This document shows positions 1 through 7,469 of a DNA stretch of 14,105 nucleotides, piece by piece. The notes below the pieces were generated by a model, which did not search any database, was not told the DNA's origin, and worked only from the letters and a program-made list of their open reading frames with translations. The stretch comes from an uncultured bacterium (GTDB lineage: Bacteria > Cyanobacteriota > Vampirovibrionia > Gastranaerophilales > Gastranaerophilaceae). The DNA lies in NCBI GenBank assembly GCA_902803265.1, contig CADCPD010000141.1, positions 1 through 14,105 of the forward strand, in the 5' to 3' direction. Every line of letters starts with the position of its first letter. The first letter of the stretch is position 1. The position numbers and the translations under genes were made by a program.

Positions 1-232
1 CCTTTTCTTGCTTTCGTCTTTTCAGACTACTTGAACCTTTACCTAAACCTTACATTTATATAAACAATTCCTCTCTCTTTTTATTGCTTTTTTTATATCT
101 TCTCTCTTTACATTTCTTAATAAAACTAAATACGCAATAAAAAGCCTTTATTTTGAGATCTCAAAACAAAGGCAGAATAAGTAAAAGAGACATCAATAAT
201 ATTTTGCCATATGTAATTTTTTATTTCCAATA
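1..232. other. Gene-free left edge
   Basis: No convincing coding region is seen on either strand. The + strand is strongly pyrimidine-rich up to about position 115, with runs such as cctctctctttttatt. The only clear structure is the hairpin at 144-173, listed separately. A minus-strand extended -10-like sequence (TGGCAAAAT, reading leftward from about 209) could drive a short leftward transcript, but this is only suggestive in such AT-rich DNA. Confidence 0.5.
135..173 (-). terminator. Terminator-like hairpin read leftward
   Basis: Positions 144-156 pair with 161-173 (gccttta-ttttga with tcaaaa-caaaggc) around a GATC loop. There is one A/C mismatch at 150/167 on the + strand, which becomes a G-U wobble in the minus-strand transcript. 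On the minus strand the stem is followed by TTTTTATTG (143-135), as expected of an intrinsic terminator. No T-run follows on the + strand. The polarity is odd because no minus-strand gene lies to its right. It may end a short RNA or act as an attenuator for a leftward gene outside the window. Confidence 0.5.
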
Positions 233-256
233 ATGGATATTGAAAATTATTTATCT

Positions 257-262
257 TATAAT
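257..262 (+). promoter_or_regulatory. TATAAT box six bases before the first gene
   Basis: A perfect TATAAT lies six bases upstream of the ATG at 269, with no Shine-Dalgarno sequence between them. If it is a -10 box, transcription would begin at or next to the start codon, giving a leaderless mRNA. No good -35 box is visible at the normal distance. TATAAT also occurs by chance in AT-rich DNA, so the support is the matching spacing at 6744-6749. Confidence 0.4.
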
Positions 263-268
263 TTTGGT

Positions 269-940
269 ATGAAAAAGTTTTTTACAATTTTAAGTTTACT
301 GATATTTTTTGCAAATTCTGTACAAGCAGAAGAATTCACTCAAACTTTTAACAACTTCTGCAAAAATTTATTTAATCCAAAAACACAAATTAAACAAGAA
401 ATTAAATCAGAGAATAACAATGAAGACAAACCGTCATTATCTGCGGATGCGATGATTTTGTATAATGCAAATGACATTGACGCAGCTCTACAAATTTTGG
501 AATCAATTCCGAAAGAGGATAGAACAGCTCTTGATTGGTTATTAATAGGAAACATATACCAAGACAAAAAAGATACAGACAAAGCAGCAACTTTTTACAA
601 ACAATCAACATTAACAGATATAAAATTTTATAGAGGATACTACAATTTAGCAAATTTATACCTTGAAGAAGAAAATTTCCAAGAAGCTATCAACTTATAC
701 AAATTAGCCATAAAATATAAGCATGATTTCGGATATGCATATTATAATTTAGGTTGTGCATATGTAAAACTCGGAAATCTGACAAAAGCTAAAAATTTTT
801 TTTTGAAAGCAACACAATATAAAAATGATTTACCGGAGATATATTATAATTTAGCATTTGTATATAAAGAATTAAACAATAATAAAAAGGCCGAAGAATA
901 TTTAAAAATTTACAATGAACTCACAGCAAGAAAAATGTGA
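269..940 (+). CDS. Exported TPR-repeat protein
   Basis: A 223-residue protein that begins with a typical signal peptide: MKK, then a hydrophobic core FFTILSLLIFFA, then a probable signal peptidase I site after SVQA at residue 20. The frame opens earlier, at ATG 233, but that start would put twelve polar residues (MDIENYLSYNFG) before the signal peptide, so 269 is preferred. After a charged linker (about 38-56), residues 57-220 form about four to five TPR-type helix pairs. Recognisable cores are W-LIGNIYQDKKDTDKAATFYKQ, GYYNLANLYLEEENFQEAINLYKLAI, AYYNLGCAYVKLGNLTKAKNFFLKA and IYYNLAFVYKELNNNKKAEEYL. TPR proteins are protein-interaction scaffolds, and this one should work in the periplasm or on the envelope. 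The next TPR gene follows after 12 bases, so the two may act together. The partner is unknown. Confidence 0.85.
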   Translation: MKKFFTILSLLIFFANSVQAEEFTQTFNNFCKNLFNPKTQIKQEIKSENNNEDKPSLSADAMILYNANDIDAALQILESIPKEDRTALDWLLIGNIYQDKKDTDKAATFYKQSTLTDIKFYRGYYNLANLYLEEENFQEAINLYKLAIKYKHDFGYAYYNLGCAYVKLGNLTKAKNFFLKATQYKNDLPEIYYNLAFVYKELNNNKKAEEYLKIYNELTARKM

Positions 941-952
941 TAATATAAAATT

Positions 953-2068
953 ATGAAATATTTGGCTATTATAAAAAAACATTTATCAAAGATATTTTTA
1001 GCATTGATATTAATTTCAATAGCTTATGTTTCTATATTTAGACAAGACATTGCTATTCACCAATATAATAAGGCCGTTGGAATGTATTATATATATAAAG
1101 GTGATAAAGCATTAAAAATGCACGAATTACAAGATGCAATCAAGTATTACCGTACAGGTCTTGAAAAGTACCCTAACCACTACAATGCATGGTTCAATTT
1201 AGGCAATATATACGTATTATATGAAGACTACTTTGCGGCAACAGACGCATACACAAGAGCCATAGAACTTAATGATAAATATATGCTTGCAAGAATGAAT
1301 TTAGGTATAATTTTTGCAGAAAAAATAGGAGACTTTGATGAAGCCATTGAGCAATATAAAAAAGTTATAAACACTAAACGAAGAGGTGTACATATTCCTT
1401 TGGTATACAATTCCGGAAAAAGTATCAAAATGAATAAAGCCATAGCCTACTACAATATGGGACACGCCTATAGACAAAAAGCAATATATCTGCCAAAAGA
1501 AGAATATACTCAATACAGAGAATACTTAAAGAAATCCGCAGAAGCATACGAAAACGCAATAGATATATATAAAAATGATTACGATACAAGCTATAATCTT
1601 GCACTCGTATATCAACTTTTAAAAGACTATAATAAAGCTGGTAAAAACTATTGCAAAGCCATTCAAACCGATTATATGAGTTTTGAAGCTCACTACAATT
1701 TAGCTGTTCTGTTAAAACACCTAAAATTCTATAAAGAAGCACTTGAAGAAATAGAAAAAGCTACATTGATAATCACATCGTCAAAGACTCCATATTCAAG
1801 ATCATTATACGTATTAGACGTACTAAATGATATCTCTGTATCAGCTTTTATGCAGGCAAATGATGAAAAAGAAAACGAACAAGAAAATATAAGCAGTAAT
1901 CAAGACAATCAAAACAAAGAAGATACAAAAAGCAGCATAAACTACAATGAAGATGATGTTGCTATGGGTCTTACAAATGGCAAAATCGTCATTAATGATA
2001 AACTCAATGAAATTATTAACGAAAAACTAAAACATTGTCCTGAAGAACTTTTCAAAGATGAAGACTAA
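953..2068 (+). CDS. Membrane-anchored TPR-repeat protein
   Basis: A 371-residue protein with one N-terminal hydrophobic helix (about residues 13-29, IFLALILISIAYVSIF) behind a basic stretch (KKHLSK). This suggests a signal anchor with the rest outside the cytoplasm. Residues 37-275 carry about six TPR units, including AWFNLGNIYVLYEDYFAATDAYTRAIEL, ARMNLGIIFAEK-GDFDEAIEQYKKVI, SYNLALVYQLLKDYNKAGKNYCKAI and AHYNLAVLLKHLKFYKEALEEIEKA. A longer insertion sits between repeats at about 140-165. Residues 300-335 are a low-complexity acidic, Asn/Gln/Ser-rich linker, followed by a short helical tail with a single Cys362. There is no clear Shine-Dalgarno sequence before the ATG. TAATAT preceded by TG (938-946) lies six bases upstream. 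It is most likely co-transcribed with the preceding TPR gene. The specific role is not recognisable. Confidence 0.85.
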   Translation: MKYLAIIKKHLSKIFLALILISIAYVSIFRQDIAIHQYNKAVGMYYIYKGDKALKMHELQDAIKYYRTGLEKYPNHYNAWFNLGNIYVLYEDYFAATDAYTRAIELNDKYMLARMNLGIIFAEKIGDFDEAIEQYKKVINTKRRGVHIPLVYNSGKSIKMNKAIAYYNMGHAYRQKAIYLPKEEYTQYREYLKKSAEAYENAIDIYKNDYDTSYNLALVYQLLKDYNKAGKNYCKAIQTDYMSFEAHYNLAVLLKHLKFYKEALEEIEKATLIITSSKTPYSRSLYVLDVLNDISVSAFMQANDEKENEQENISSNQDNQNKEDTKSSINYNEDDVAMGLTNGKIVINDKLNEIINEKLKHCPEELFKDED

Positions 2069-2100
2069 TATAGACAAATATTAAAAAGAGATTTAAAACC

Positions 2101-3294
2101 TTGAAAACAATAGCATACTTATCAAGTTATAAACCACTAAAAAGAGAGTTTTTCAATGAAATTGAAGAACAGAAAGTTAATATTGAAAATTATGCATTTC
2201 AATACGACCTACAAATTGAAAGATTTTTTTCAGAAGATTTTGAATCAAATGATACATCAAAACCAGTCTTACTTGGAATAATACATGATTATTATGACTC
2301 TGTAAAATTAATAATTGCACAAAATCAAAATTCTATAAGCAGAAATGAAGACTTTAGATATTGGATTTTGGACGAATTAAAAAGATTAGACATTAATATT
2401 ATATTCTTAGATAATTCTGATATAAAAATACAAAACAAAAATATTCTCCAAAAAACAATTGAAATAAAAAACAAGATAAAAGAAATCCCATCACTTCCGC
2501 ACGTTGTAACCAAAGTGATGGAAGTAATGCAAGATGATAATTCTTCTGCTTCAACACTTTCAAAAATTATAGCCGGTGACTTAGGTTTAACCTCAAAAGT
2601 ATTGAAAATCGTTAATTCTGCAGTATATGGATTTGAAAAACAAATAACCTCAATTCAACAAGCAATTGTTGTGCTTGGATTTACTACAATAAGAAATATC
2701 TTAATTTCAGCAGAAATATTTAAAATCTTTTCCCCTAATAAAAATAGCATTTTTGACTACGAAAAATTTTGGAAACATAGTATTTTAACCGCACTTGGCT
2801 CAAAATTTTTGATAAATAATCTTGATAAAAATGGCAACACAGATATATTTTCAATAGCATTTTTGCATGATTTAGGAAAATTAATTCTGGCACAATACGA
2901 TTACGACAACTATTTAAATGTCTATGCACAGCTTGAAAGCCAAGAAGATTACAAAACAAAATTCAAAATTGAAGAAGAAGCTTGCGGAATAAACCATTGC
3001 GAAATAGCGTACAGCGTTATGAACAATTGGAACTTACCTACCGTATTTTCGGAAGTCTGCTTGTTTCACCATACTCCGCAATTAAGTCAAGATTATGAAT
3101 ATATATGCAGCATTGTATATATAACTGATACAATAGTAGCTGATGTTTTAAAAGGTAAATTACTTGACACAAAACCATTTGCAGAGGATACTTTAAATAG
3201 GTTCAATATATCTCAGAACGATTTAGAAATGTTATATAACTACATTATTGAGCAAGCAGAAAAAGTAGAAGATATTAAAGGATTTTTTAATTAA
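2101..3294 (+). CDS. HDOD protein with resolvase-like N-terminus
   Basis: A 397-residue protein starting at TTG. The frame opens at 2074 with no ATG or GTG before the next Met at residue 140. Residues 124-325 are an HDOD domain, a variant HD fold of signalling proteins: IPSLPHVVTKVMEVMQD, LTSKVLKIVNSAVYGF, ITSIQQAIVVLGFTTIRNILIS and FLHDLGKLIL, with His256-Asp257 retained. Residues 1-104 resemble the catalytic domain of serine recombinases: IAYL at 4-7, then a Q-x(5)-YA helix, an S-x(4)-P-x-L segment, ISR at 79-81, and an LDELKR-LDINIIFLD strand. The catalytic positions are changed, with Arg8 to Ser and Ser10 to Tyr by simple alignment to the family's YxRVS motif. Recombinase activity is therefore unlikely. 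The exact register of Tyr6 supports the TTG start. The stop overlaps the next ATG by one base (TAATG), suggesting coupled translation with the GGDEF protein. Confidence 0.85.
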   Translation: MKTIAYLSSYKPLKREFFNEIEEQKVNIENYAFQYDLQIERFFSEDFESNDTSKPVLLGIIHDYYDSVKLIIAQNQNSISRNEDFRYWILDELKRLDINIIFLDNSDIKIQNKNILQKTIEIKNKIKEIPSLPHVVTKVMEVMQDDNSSASTLSKIIAGDLGLTSKVLKIVNSAVYGFEKQITSIQQAIVVLGFTTIRNILISAEIFKIFSPNKNSIFDYEKFWKHSILTALGSKFLINNLDKNGNTDIFSIAFLHDLGKLILAQYDYDNYLNVYAQLESQEDYKTKFKIEEEACGINHCEIAYSVMNNWNLPTVFSEVCLFHHTPQLSQDYEYICSIVYITDTIVADVLKGKLLDTKPFAEDTLNRFNISQNDLEMLYNYIIEQAEKVEDIKGFFN

Positions 3295-4715
3295 TGAGTA
3301 AAGAATTAAATTTATTATCAAATATTTCTGATGTATTTTCAAAAATAAAATATGGAGAAAATTTTACGGAAGAAGTTTCTGAAATTCTAAAATCACATAT
3401 TGATTCTTCAGAATTAAATATATATGTGTATGATAAATCTACAAATTCTCTTCGTAATTTTTCAAAAAGCTGGGTAGTTATTGACGAAAAAATTGAAGAT
3501 AAACATTCAAAAGAAATTTACGACTCATTTAAAAATTTTGGAGATTTTAAGTTTATATTTAATGGAAAAGGATATAGTGATTTAGACTCAGATATAAATT
3601 TGCAAGCTAAAAATACGTTATTCTATCCGTTAATAAAAAATGCAAAAAATTACGGAATTATGGAAATAAGTTTTGATAATTCGTCAAAATTAACAAAAGA
3701 TTTTATAAAAGCAATACAAGTATTATGTACTGAAATATCTCTAATAATACAAAACAAAATTTTGTATGAAAAAATGGAAAAGAACGTAGATTTCCATGAT
3801 GCAATGAAAAATATTGCAAAAATCATAGAAACGCAATACGAACTTAGTTACATAATTCCGCTTATCGGAGAAATGATAGATAAATTTATAATTGAGCACC
3901 TGATTTATATATTCTTAAAATCTGATGACGGAACAAAGTACAATCTTGTTTGGCCGATGGCATGCAGAGACAAAAAAATATTAAATGCATTACCAAGACT
4001 TGATGAAGAACAAAATTACTTTTTAACAGATCAAGACAGAATAGGTATATTCCCGTTAATGGGAGAAGATAATAAAATTCTTGGTTGTGTAGTTGCACAC
4101 AGTAATATTGATAAATTAAGCGTAAAAGAAATAGAATATTTAGATCAATTAACAAAACAAGCTGCGGCAACGATTACAAGAGCAAATATTTATGCAGAAG
4201 TATTAAAGCATGCAACACTTGATGCATTAACAGGAATAAATAACAGACATCAATTTGAAGTACGATTAAAACAAGAAGTAGCATCTTCAATGAGACAAAA
4301 TATTCCTTTGTGTGCAATAATGCTTGATATAGACTTTTTCAAGAGTGTAAATGATACCTACGGACACGCTGCAGGGGATACTGTTTTGAAAGAAGTTTCT
4401 TCCGTTATAAAGAACAGTTTAAGAGAATCTGATATTCCAAGCCGTTACGGTGGTGAAGAATTTGCTATATTATTACCATTTACAAAACTTGAAGAAGCTT
4501 ATGGTGTAGCGCAAAGATTAAGAGCTGCAGTAGAGCAGCATGAAATAGATATATCTGAAGTCAGTGATTACGATAAAATCAATGTAACAATAAGTGTCGG
4601 AGTAAGTGAGTTTGACAGAAAGCAGACAGGCGAAGAACTGTTTAGAAGAGCAGACAAAGCCTTATATTCCGCAAAAACACATGGTAGAAACAAGGTTGTA
4701 ATTTATTCAAAATGA
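3294..4715 (+). CDS. GAF-GAF-GGDEF diguanylate cyclase
   Basis: A 473-residue soluble protein. Residues of about 15-155 and 170-300 look like two GAF-type sensor domains, each ending in a long helix that would form a coiled coil (TKQAAATITRANIYAEVL at the second). Residues 305-472 are a full GGDEF domain: TLDALTGINNRHQF, LDIDFFKSVNDTYGHAAGD, an intact GGEEF active site at 386-390, and RRADKALYSAKTHGRN at the end. An inhibitory I-site RESD (377-380) sits the canonical five residues before GGEEF. The enzyme should therefore make cyclic di-GMP from two GTP and be restrained by its product. No transmembrane segment is visible, so it should sense a cytoplasmic ligand or partner; the ligand is unknown. 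It is coupled to the HDOD gene upstream (1-base overlap) and overlaps tsaE by four bases (ATGA). Confidence 0.93.
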   Translation: MSKELNLLSNISDVFSKIKYGENFTEEVSEILKSHIDSSELNIYVYDKSTNSLRNFSKSWVVIDEKIEDKHSKEIYDSFKNFGDFKFIFNGKGYSDLDSDINLQAKNTLFYPLIKNAKNYGIMEISFDNSSKLTKDFIKAIQVLCTEISLIIQNKILYEKMEKNVDFHDAMKNIAKIIETQYELSYIIPLIGEMIDKFIIEHLIYIFLKSDDGTKYNLVWPMACRDKKILNALPRLDEEQNYFLTDQDRIGIFPLMGEDNKILGCVVAHSNIDKLSVKEIEYLDQLTKQAAATITRANIYAEVLKHATLDALTGINNRHQFEVRLKQEVASSMRQNIPLCAIMLDIDFFKSVNDTYGHAAGDTVLKEVSSVIKNSLRESDIPSRYGGEEFAILLPFTKLEEAYGVAQRLRAAVEQHEIDISEVSDYDKINVTISVGVSEFDRKQTGEELFRRADKALYSAKTHGRNKVVIYSK

Positions 4716-5197
4716 TAAACAACACGATAAAAATAACTTGCAAAAATCTTGATGATACAGCACATCTTGCCGAAAAATTTTCAAAACACATACAGAATGG
4801 TGTTTTTGTATGTTTGTTTGGTGAAATTGGTGCAGGCAAGACAGCTTTTGTAAAATTAATCGCCAAAGAAATGGGTATAACAGAAAAAGTAACAAGCCCT
4901 AGTTTTGTAATTTTAAACGAATATAAAACTCAAAATAGAATTCCATTTTATCATTTTGATTTATACAGACTTGAACATACAGGAGTTTCATCTATAAGAG
5001 AAGAACTTCAAGAATACTCAAAAAACGGTATATACACGTTTGTTGAATGGGCAGAATTTTCAGATGAACAATTACCTTTTGACAGAATAGATATAAATGT
5101 AACTTATAACAATGATGATTCAAGAAATTACGAATTCATATCAAGAGGGGAAAAATATTTAAACGTTATTGAAGGGTTAAAAAATGATTTTACTTAG
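4712..5197 (+). CDS. tsaE: tRNA t6A synthesis ATPase TsaE
   Basis: A 161-residue P-loop protein of the TsaE (YjeE) family, which works with TsaB and TsaD to transfer the threonylcarbamoyl group to A37 of ANN-decoding tRNAs. Family marks are the Walker A motif GEIGAGKT at 37-44, TSPSF at 61-65, HFDLYRL at 81-87 and VEWAE at 111-115. The length is normal for the family. Its ATG lies inside the stop region of the diguanylate cyclase gene (ATGA overlap), so translation is probably coupled. It overlaps tsaB by 14 bases. Pairing of tsaE with tsaB is common in bacteria. Its placement directly behind signalling genes is probably genomic packing rather than shared function. tsaD and tsaC are not in the window. 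Confidence 0.95.
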   Translation: MINNTIKITCKNLDDTAHLAEKFSKHIQNGVFVCLFGEIGAGKTAFVKLIAKEMGITEKVTSPSFVILNEYKTQNRIPFYHFDLYRLEHTGVSSIREELQEYSKNGIYTFVEWAEFSDEQLPFDRIDINVTYNNDDSRNYEFISRGEKYLNVIEGLKNDFT

Positions 5198-5819
5198 TTT
5201 TGATACAGCGCTAAACAAGACATATATTTCTTTGTCAAAAGATGATGAAATATTGACTTCAAAGATTATCGAAAACACCGAAGATAACTATCATTCTGCA
5301 TTTTTAATTTCATCAATAAAAGAAATTCTAAAAGAAAATAATTTAACACCAAAAGACATAGATTTAATTGGAGTAAATATTGGTCCTGGGAGTTTTACAG
5401 GAATAAGAGCTTCGCTAACGGTAGCAAAAGTAATGGCTCAGGAACTAAATATAAAAATTATACCTGTAGAAAGCTTAAAAATATTATCAAAATTAAATGA
5501 TACAGAAAAAGAAACTCTTGTCACACTAGATGCAAGACGTTCAATGGCATATGTTTATACTAAAAAAGATAATAATATAGAATCTATGTCTATAGAAGAT
5601 TTAAAAAACATAATTAAAGAAAAAGATTATTTTATAATTTCTGATAAAAGCATGGCAGAAATACTAAATTTAAAAGAAGCTTTGATATACGAAAGCAAAG
5701 ATTTTGACTTAGGTAAAATTTTAAATAAAATTGCATACGAAGAAAAAGATAATGCAATAATTGCGAACGAATTAAAAGCACTTTACATACAACCTCCTCC
5801 AATTTATGTAAAAAAATAA
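5184..5819 (+). CDS. tsaB: tRNA t6A synthesis scaffold TsaB
   Basis: A 211-residue TsaB (YeaZ) family protein, an ASKHA-fold partner that activates TsaD during t6A37 formation. It begins MILLSFDTALNKTYISL, the usual first strand pair with Asp-Thr. It carries the diagnostic GPGSFTGIR motif at 67-75, followed by ASLTVAKVMAQEL and the PVESLKIL segment. The C-terminus ends LYIQPPPIYVK, matching the family's typical LY-RPP ending, so the gene looks complete. A GAAGGG ribosome binding site at 5171-5176 lies inside tsaE at a good distance from the ATG, which supports the start and the 14-base overlap. Confidence 0.95.
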   Translation: MILLSFDTALNKTYISLSKDDEILTSKIIENTEDNYHSAFLISSIKEILKENNLTPKDIDLIGVNIGPGSFTGIRASLTVAKVMAQELNIKIIPVESLKILSKLNDTEKETLVTLDARRSMAYVYTKKDNNIESMSIEDLKNIIKEKDYFIISDKSMAEILNLKEALIYESKDFDLGKILNKIAYEEKDNAIIANELKALYIQPPPIYVKK

Positions 5820-5844
5820 TTTTATACTTGCCATAATAAATATC

Positions 5845-5850
5845 TATAAT
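5845..5850 (+). promoter_or_regulatory. Possible -10 box before the methyltransferase gene
   Basis: TATAAT lies 11 bases before the ATG at 5862 and just after tsaB ends. A TTGCCA at 5828-5833 is too close (11-bp spacer) to be a standard -35 box. No Shine-Dalgarno sequence precedes the gene, so transcription from here would give a leader of only a few bases. Confidence 0.3.
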
Positions 5851-5861
5851 AAAATGAGTAT

Positions 5862-6734
5862 ATGGGCGAAACATGTAAAAACTGGACAGAGTGGTTATCA
5901 AAAACAAGATTTGCATCTCTAACGGAAGAACAAAAGACTCAAACTTTAAATTGGCTTAGTCTGGTTGGAGATATAATTATTAATAGTGCAAAAATTGAAG
6001 AAAACGATACAGTAATAGATATTGGAACAGGAACAGGTCTTCTTGCTTTCAAAGCATTGGAAAAATTAAACGGTACAGGTTGCGTAATATTTTCTGATAT
6101 GTTCCAAGACTGTCTTGATAACTGCCAAGAATTTATAAATGCAAATGCTGAGAATATAAAAGGTCAGTATAAAATGCTTTTATCTCCTGCCGATAAAATC
6201 GATTTACCGGAAGGAAGCGTTGATAAAGCAATTATGCGTTCTGTTTTAGTTCACATTGTAGATAAACAATCTGCAATAAATGAAGTTTGCAGAGTTCTGA
6301 AAAAAGGCGGAATATTCTCATTCTTTGAACCGGTTATAAGCTCTAACACAAGATATTGGGAACTTGTAAGACCTGAAAACATCAAAAATTATGAAGCCTT
6401 TAAAGAAGCTGAAAATACATTTATGACAGATTTTAGTGATTCTCTATGTAATTTTGATGAAAACTCAATAGCGGAAAATCTTGATGCTGCAGGATTTTCT
6501 GACGGAGAAATTAATCTTGATAACGTAGAATCAAAATATATTGTATCTGCACCTATGATAGATGAGTGGTTTAATAACCCTCCTGCACCGGGCAGACCAA
6601 CAATAAAAGATAGATTTTTAAGATTCTTCTCAGAAGAAGACGTAAGAGAATACATAAAAGATTTGAAACGAGAATTAACAGGCAGAGAAATTACTGTAAG
6701 AACAAAATCTATTTTTGCTTATGCCGTAAAATAA
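5862..6734 (+). CDS. Class I SAM-dependent methyltransferase
   Basis: A 290-residue protein with a Rossmann-type methyltransferase core. Motif I is VIDIGTGTGLLAF at 51-63, the acidic end of strand 2 is SDMF at 78-81, the motif near strand 4 is VDKAIMRSVLVHIVDK at 120-135, and RVLKKGGIFSFFEP follows at 144-157. This order fits the UbiE/Methyltransf_11-25 group that methylates small molecules or lipids. Residues 160-250 form a lineage-variable lid-like region (RYWELVRPENIKNYEAF, WFNNPPAPGRP). The substrate cannot be told from the sequence. There is no Shine-Dalgarno sequence. Another ATG at 5854, in a different frame, opens a 22-codon reading frame across the start, which might compete for initiation. 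The gene starts 42 bases after tsaB. Confidence 0.88.
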   Translation: MGETCKNWTEWLSKTRFASLTEEQKTQTLNWLSLVGDIIINSAKIEENDTVIDIGTGTGLLAFKALEKLNGTGCVIFSDMFQDCLDNCQEFINANAENIKGQYKMLLSPADKIDLPEGSVDKAIMRSVLVHIVDKQSAINEVCRVLKKGGIFSFFEPVISSNTRYWELVRPENIKNYEAFKEAENTFMTDFSDSLCNFDENSIAENLDAAGFSDGEINLDNVESKYIVSAPMIDEWFNNPPAPGRPTIKDRFLRFFSEEDVREYIKDLKRELTGREITVRTKSIFAYAVK

Positions 6735-6743
6735 CCTTCGTAG

Positions 6744-6749
6744 TATAAT
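6744..6749 (+). promoter_or_regulatory. TATAAT box six bases before the histidine kinase
   Basis: A perfect TATAAT in the 21-base gap between methyltransferase and kinase ends six bases before the kinase ATG at 6756, the same spacing as at 257-262. There is no Shine-Dalgarno sequence and no clear -35 box. This arrangement would give a leaderless kinase transcript. Confidence 0.4.
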
Positions 6750-6755
6750 TATGTT

Positions 6756-7469
6756 ATGCAATCATACGAAGATTTTATTTCAACAGTTTCACATGAATTA
6801 AGAACCCCATTAACAAGTATCAGAGGGTTTGCTCAGACTATGCTGCAATCTTATGATAAACTTGATGACGAGAACAAAAAAAAATTTTTAAAAATAATAG
6901 AAGAACAATCTAACAGACTTATTCACTTAATTGAAAACATGTTAAAAGTTCAGAATGAAGACAATCTGATTTTTAAGTCTGTAAAAGCAAAACCCTTACT
7001 TGAAGATGTTTTACAAATAGTTAAGCAACAATACAAAGAACATAAATTTGAACTAAAATACAATGAAAAATTGCCCAAAATTTTTGTAGATACAGATAAA
7101 TTTCAACAAGTTATGACTAATTTAACTGAAAACGCAGCAAAATATTCAGAAAAAGGAACAACCGTAACATTAACGGCTGATTTTGGGGCAAAAGAAGATT
7201 ATATATCAATAAAAGTAACTGATGAAGGTGTTGGAATAGACGAAAAAAACATTGAAAAAATATTTGAAAAATTTTCAAGAATAGACAATCCTCTAACAAG
7301 AAAAGTACAAGGTTCGGGATTGGGATTATATATAACTAAAATGCTTGTAACAAAGATGAATGGCAAAATTAATGTAAAAAGTTCAGAAAAAGGAACAACA
7401 TTTGAAGTAGAAATTCCAAGTGAAAACATAGAAAAACAGGCAAGAGAAAAATGCTCACAAACACATTAA
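6756..7469 (+). CDS. Sensorless cytoplasmic histidine kinase
   Basis: A 237-residue protein made almost only of the transmitter module. The HisKA dimerisation helix comes first, with phosphoacceptor His13 in FISTVSHELRTPLTSIRGF. The HATPase_c domain follows: N box NLTENAAKYS with Asn126, DEGVGID at 156-162, KIFEKFSRID at 168-177, and the GSGLGLYI lid at 186-193. All core catalytic motifs are present, so it should autophosphorylate. There is no PAS, GAF, HAMP or transmembrane segment before the H box, and no upstream in-frame extension is evident. Input must come from a partner protein or from localisation. It overlaps the following response regulator by 19 bases, making that protein its likely partner. 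Confidence 0.9.
   Translation: MQSYEDFISTVSHELRTPLTSIRGFAQTMLQSYDKLDDENKKKFLKIIEEQSNRLIHLIENMLKVQNEDNLIFKSVKAKPLLEDVLQIVKQQYKEHKFELKYNEKLPKIFVDTDKFQQVMTNLTENAAKYSEKGTTVTLTADFGAKEDYISIKVTDEGVGIDEKNIEKIFEKFSRIDNPLTRKVQGSGLGLYITKMLVTKMNGKINVKSSEKGTTFEVEIPSENIEKQAREKCSQTH

Noticed and set aside
233..268. Upstream ATG extending the first TPR protein by 12 residues
   Set aside because: It would place MDIENYLSYNFG ahead of a textbook signal peptide that starts at the Met encoded at 269.
2101..2412. Active site-specific recombinase
   Set aside because: The positions of the catalytic Ser and the first active-site Arg are Tyr and Ser, there is no DNA-binding C-terminus, and no mobile-element borders are seen.
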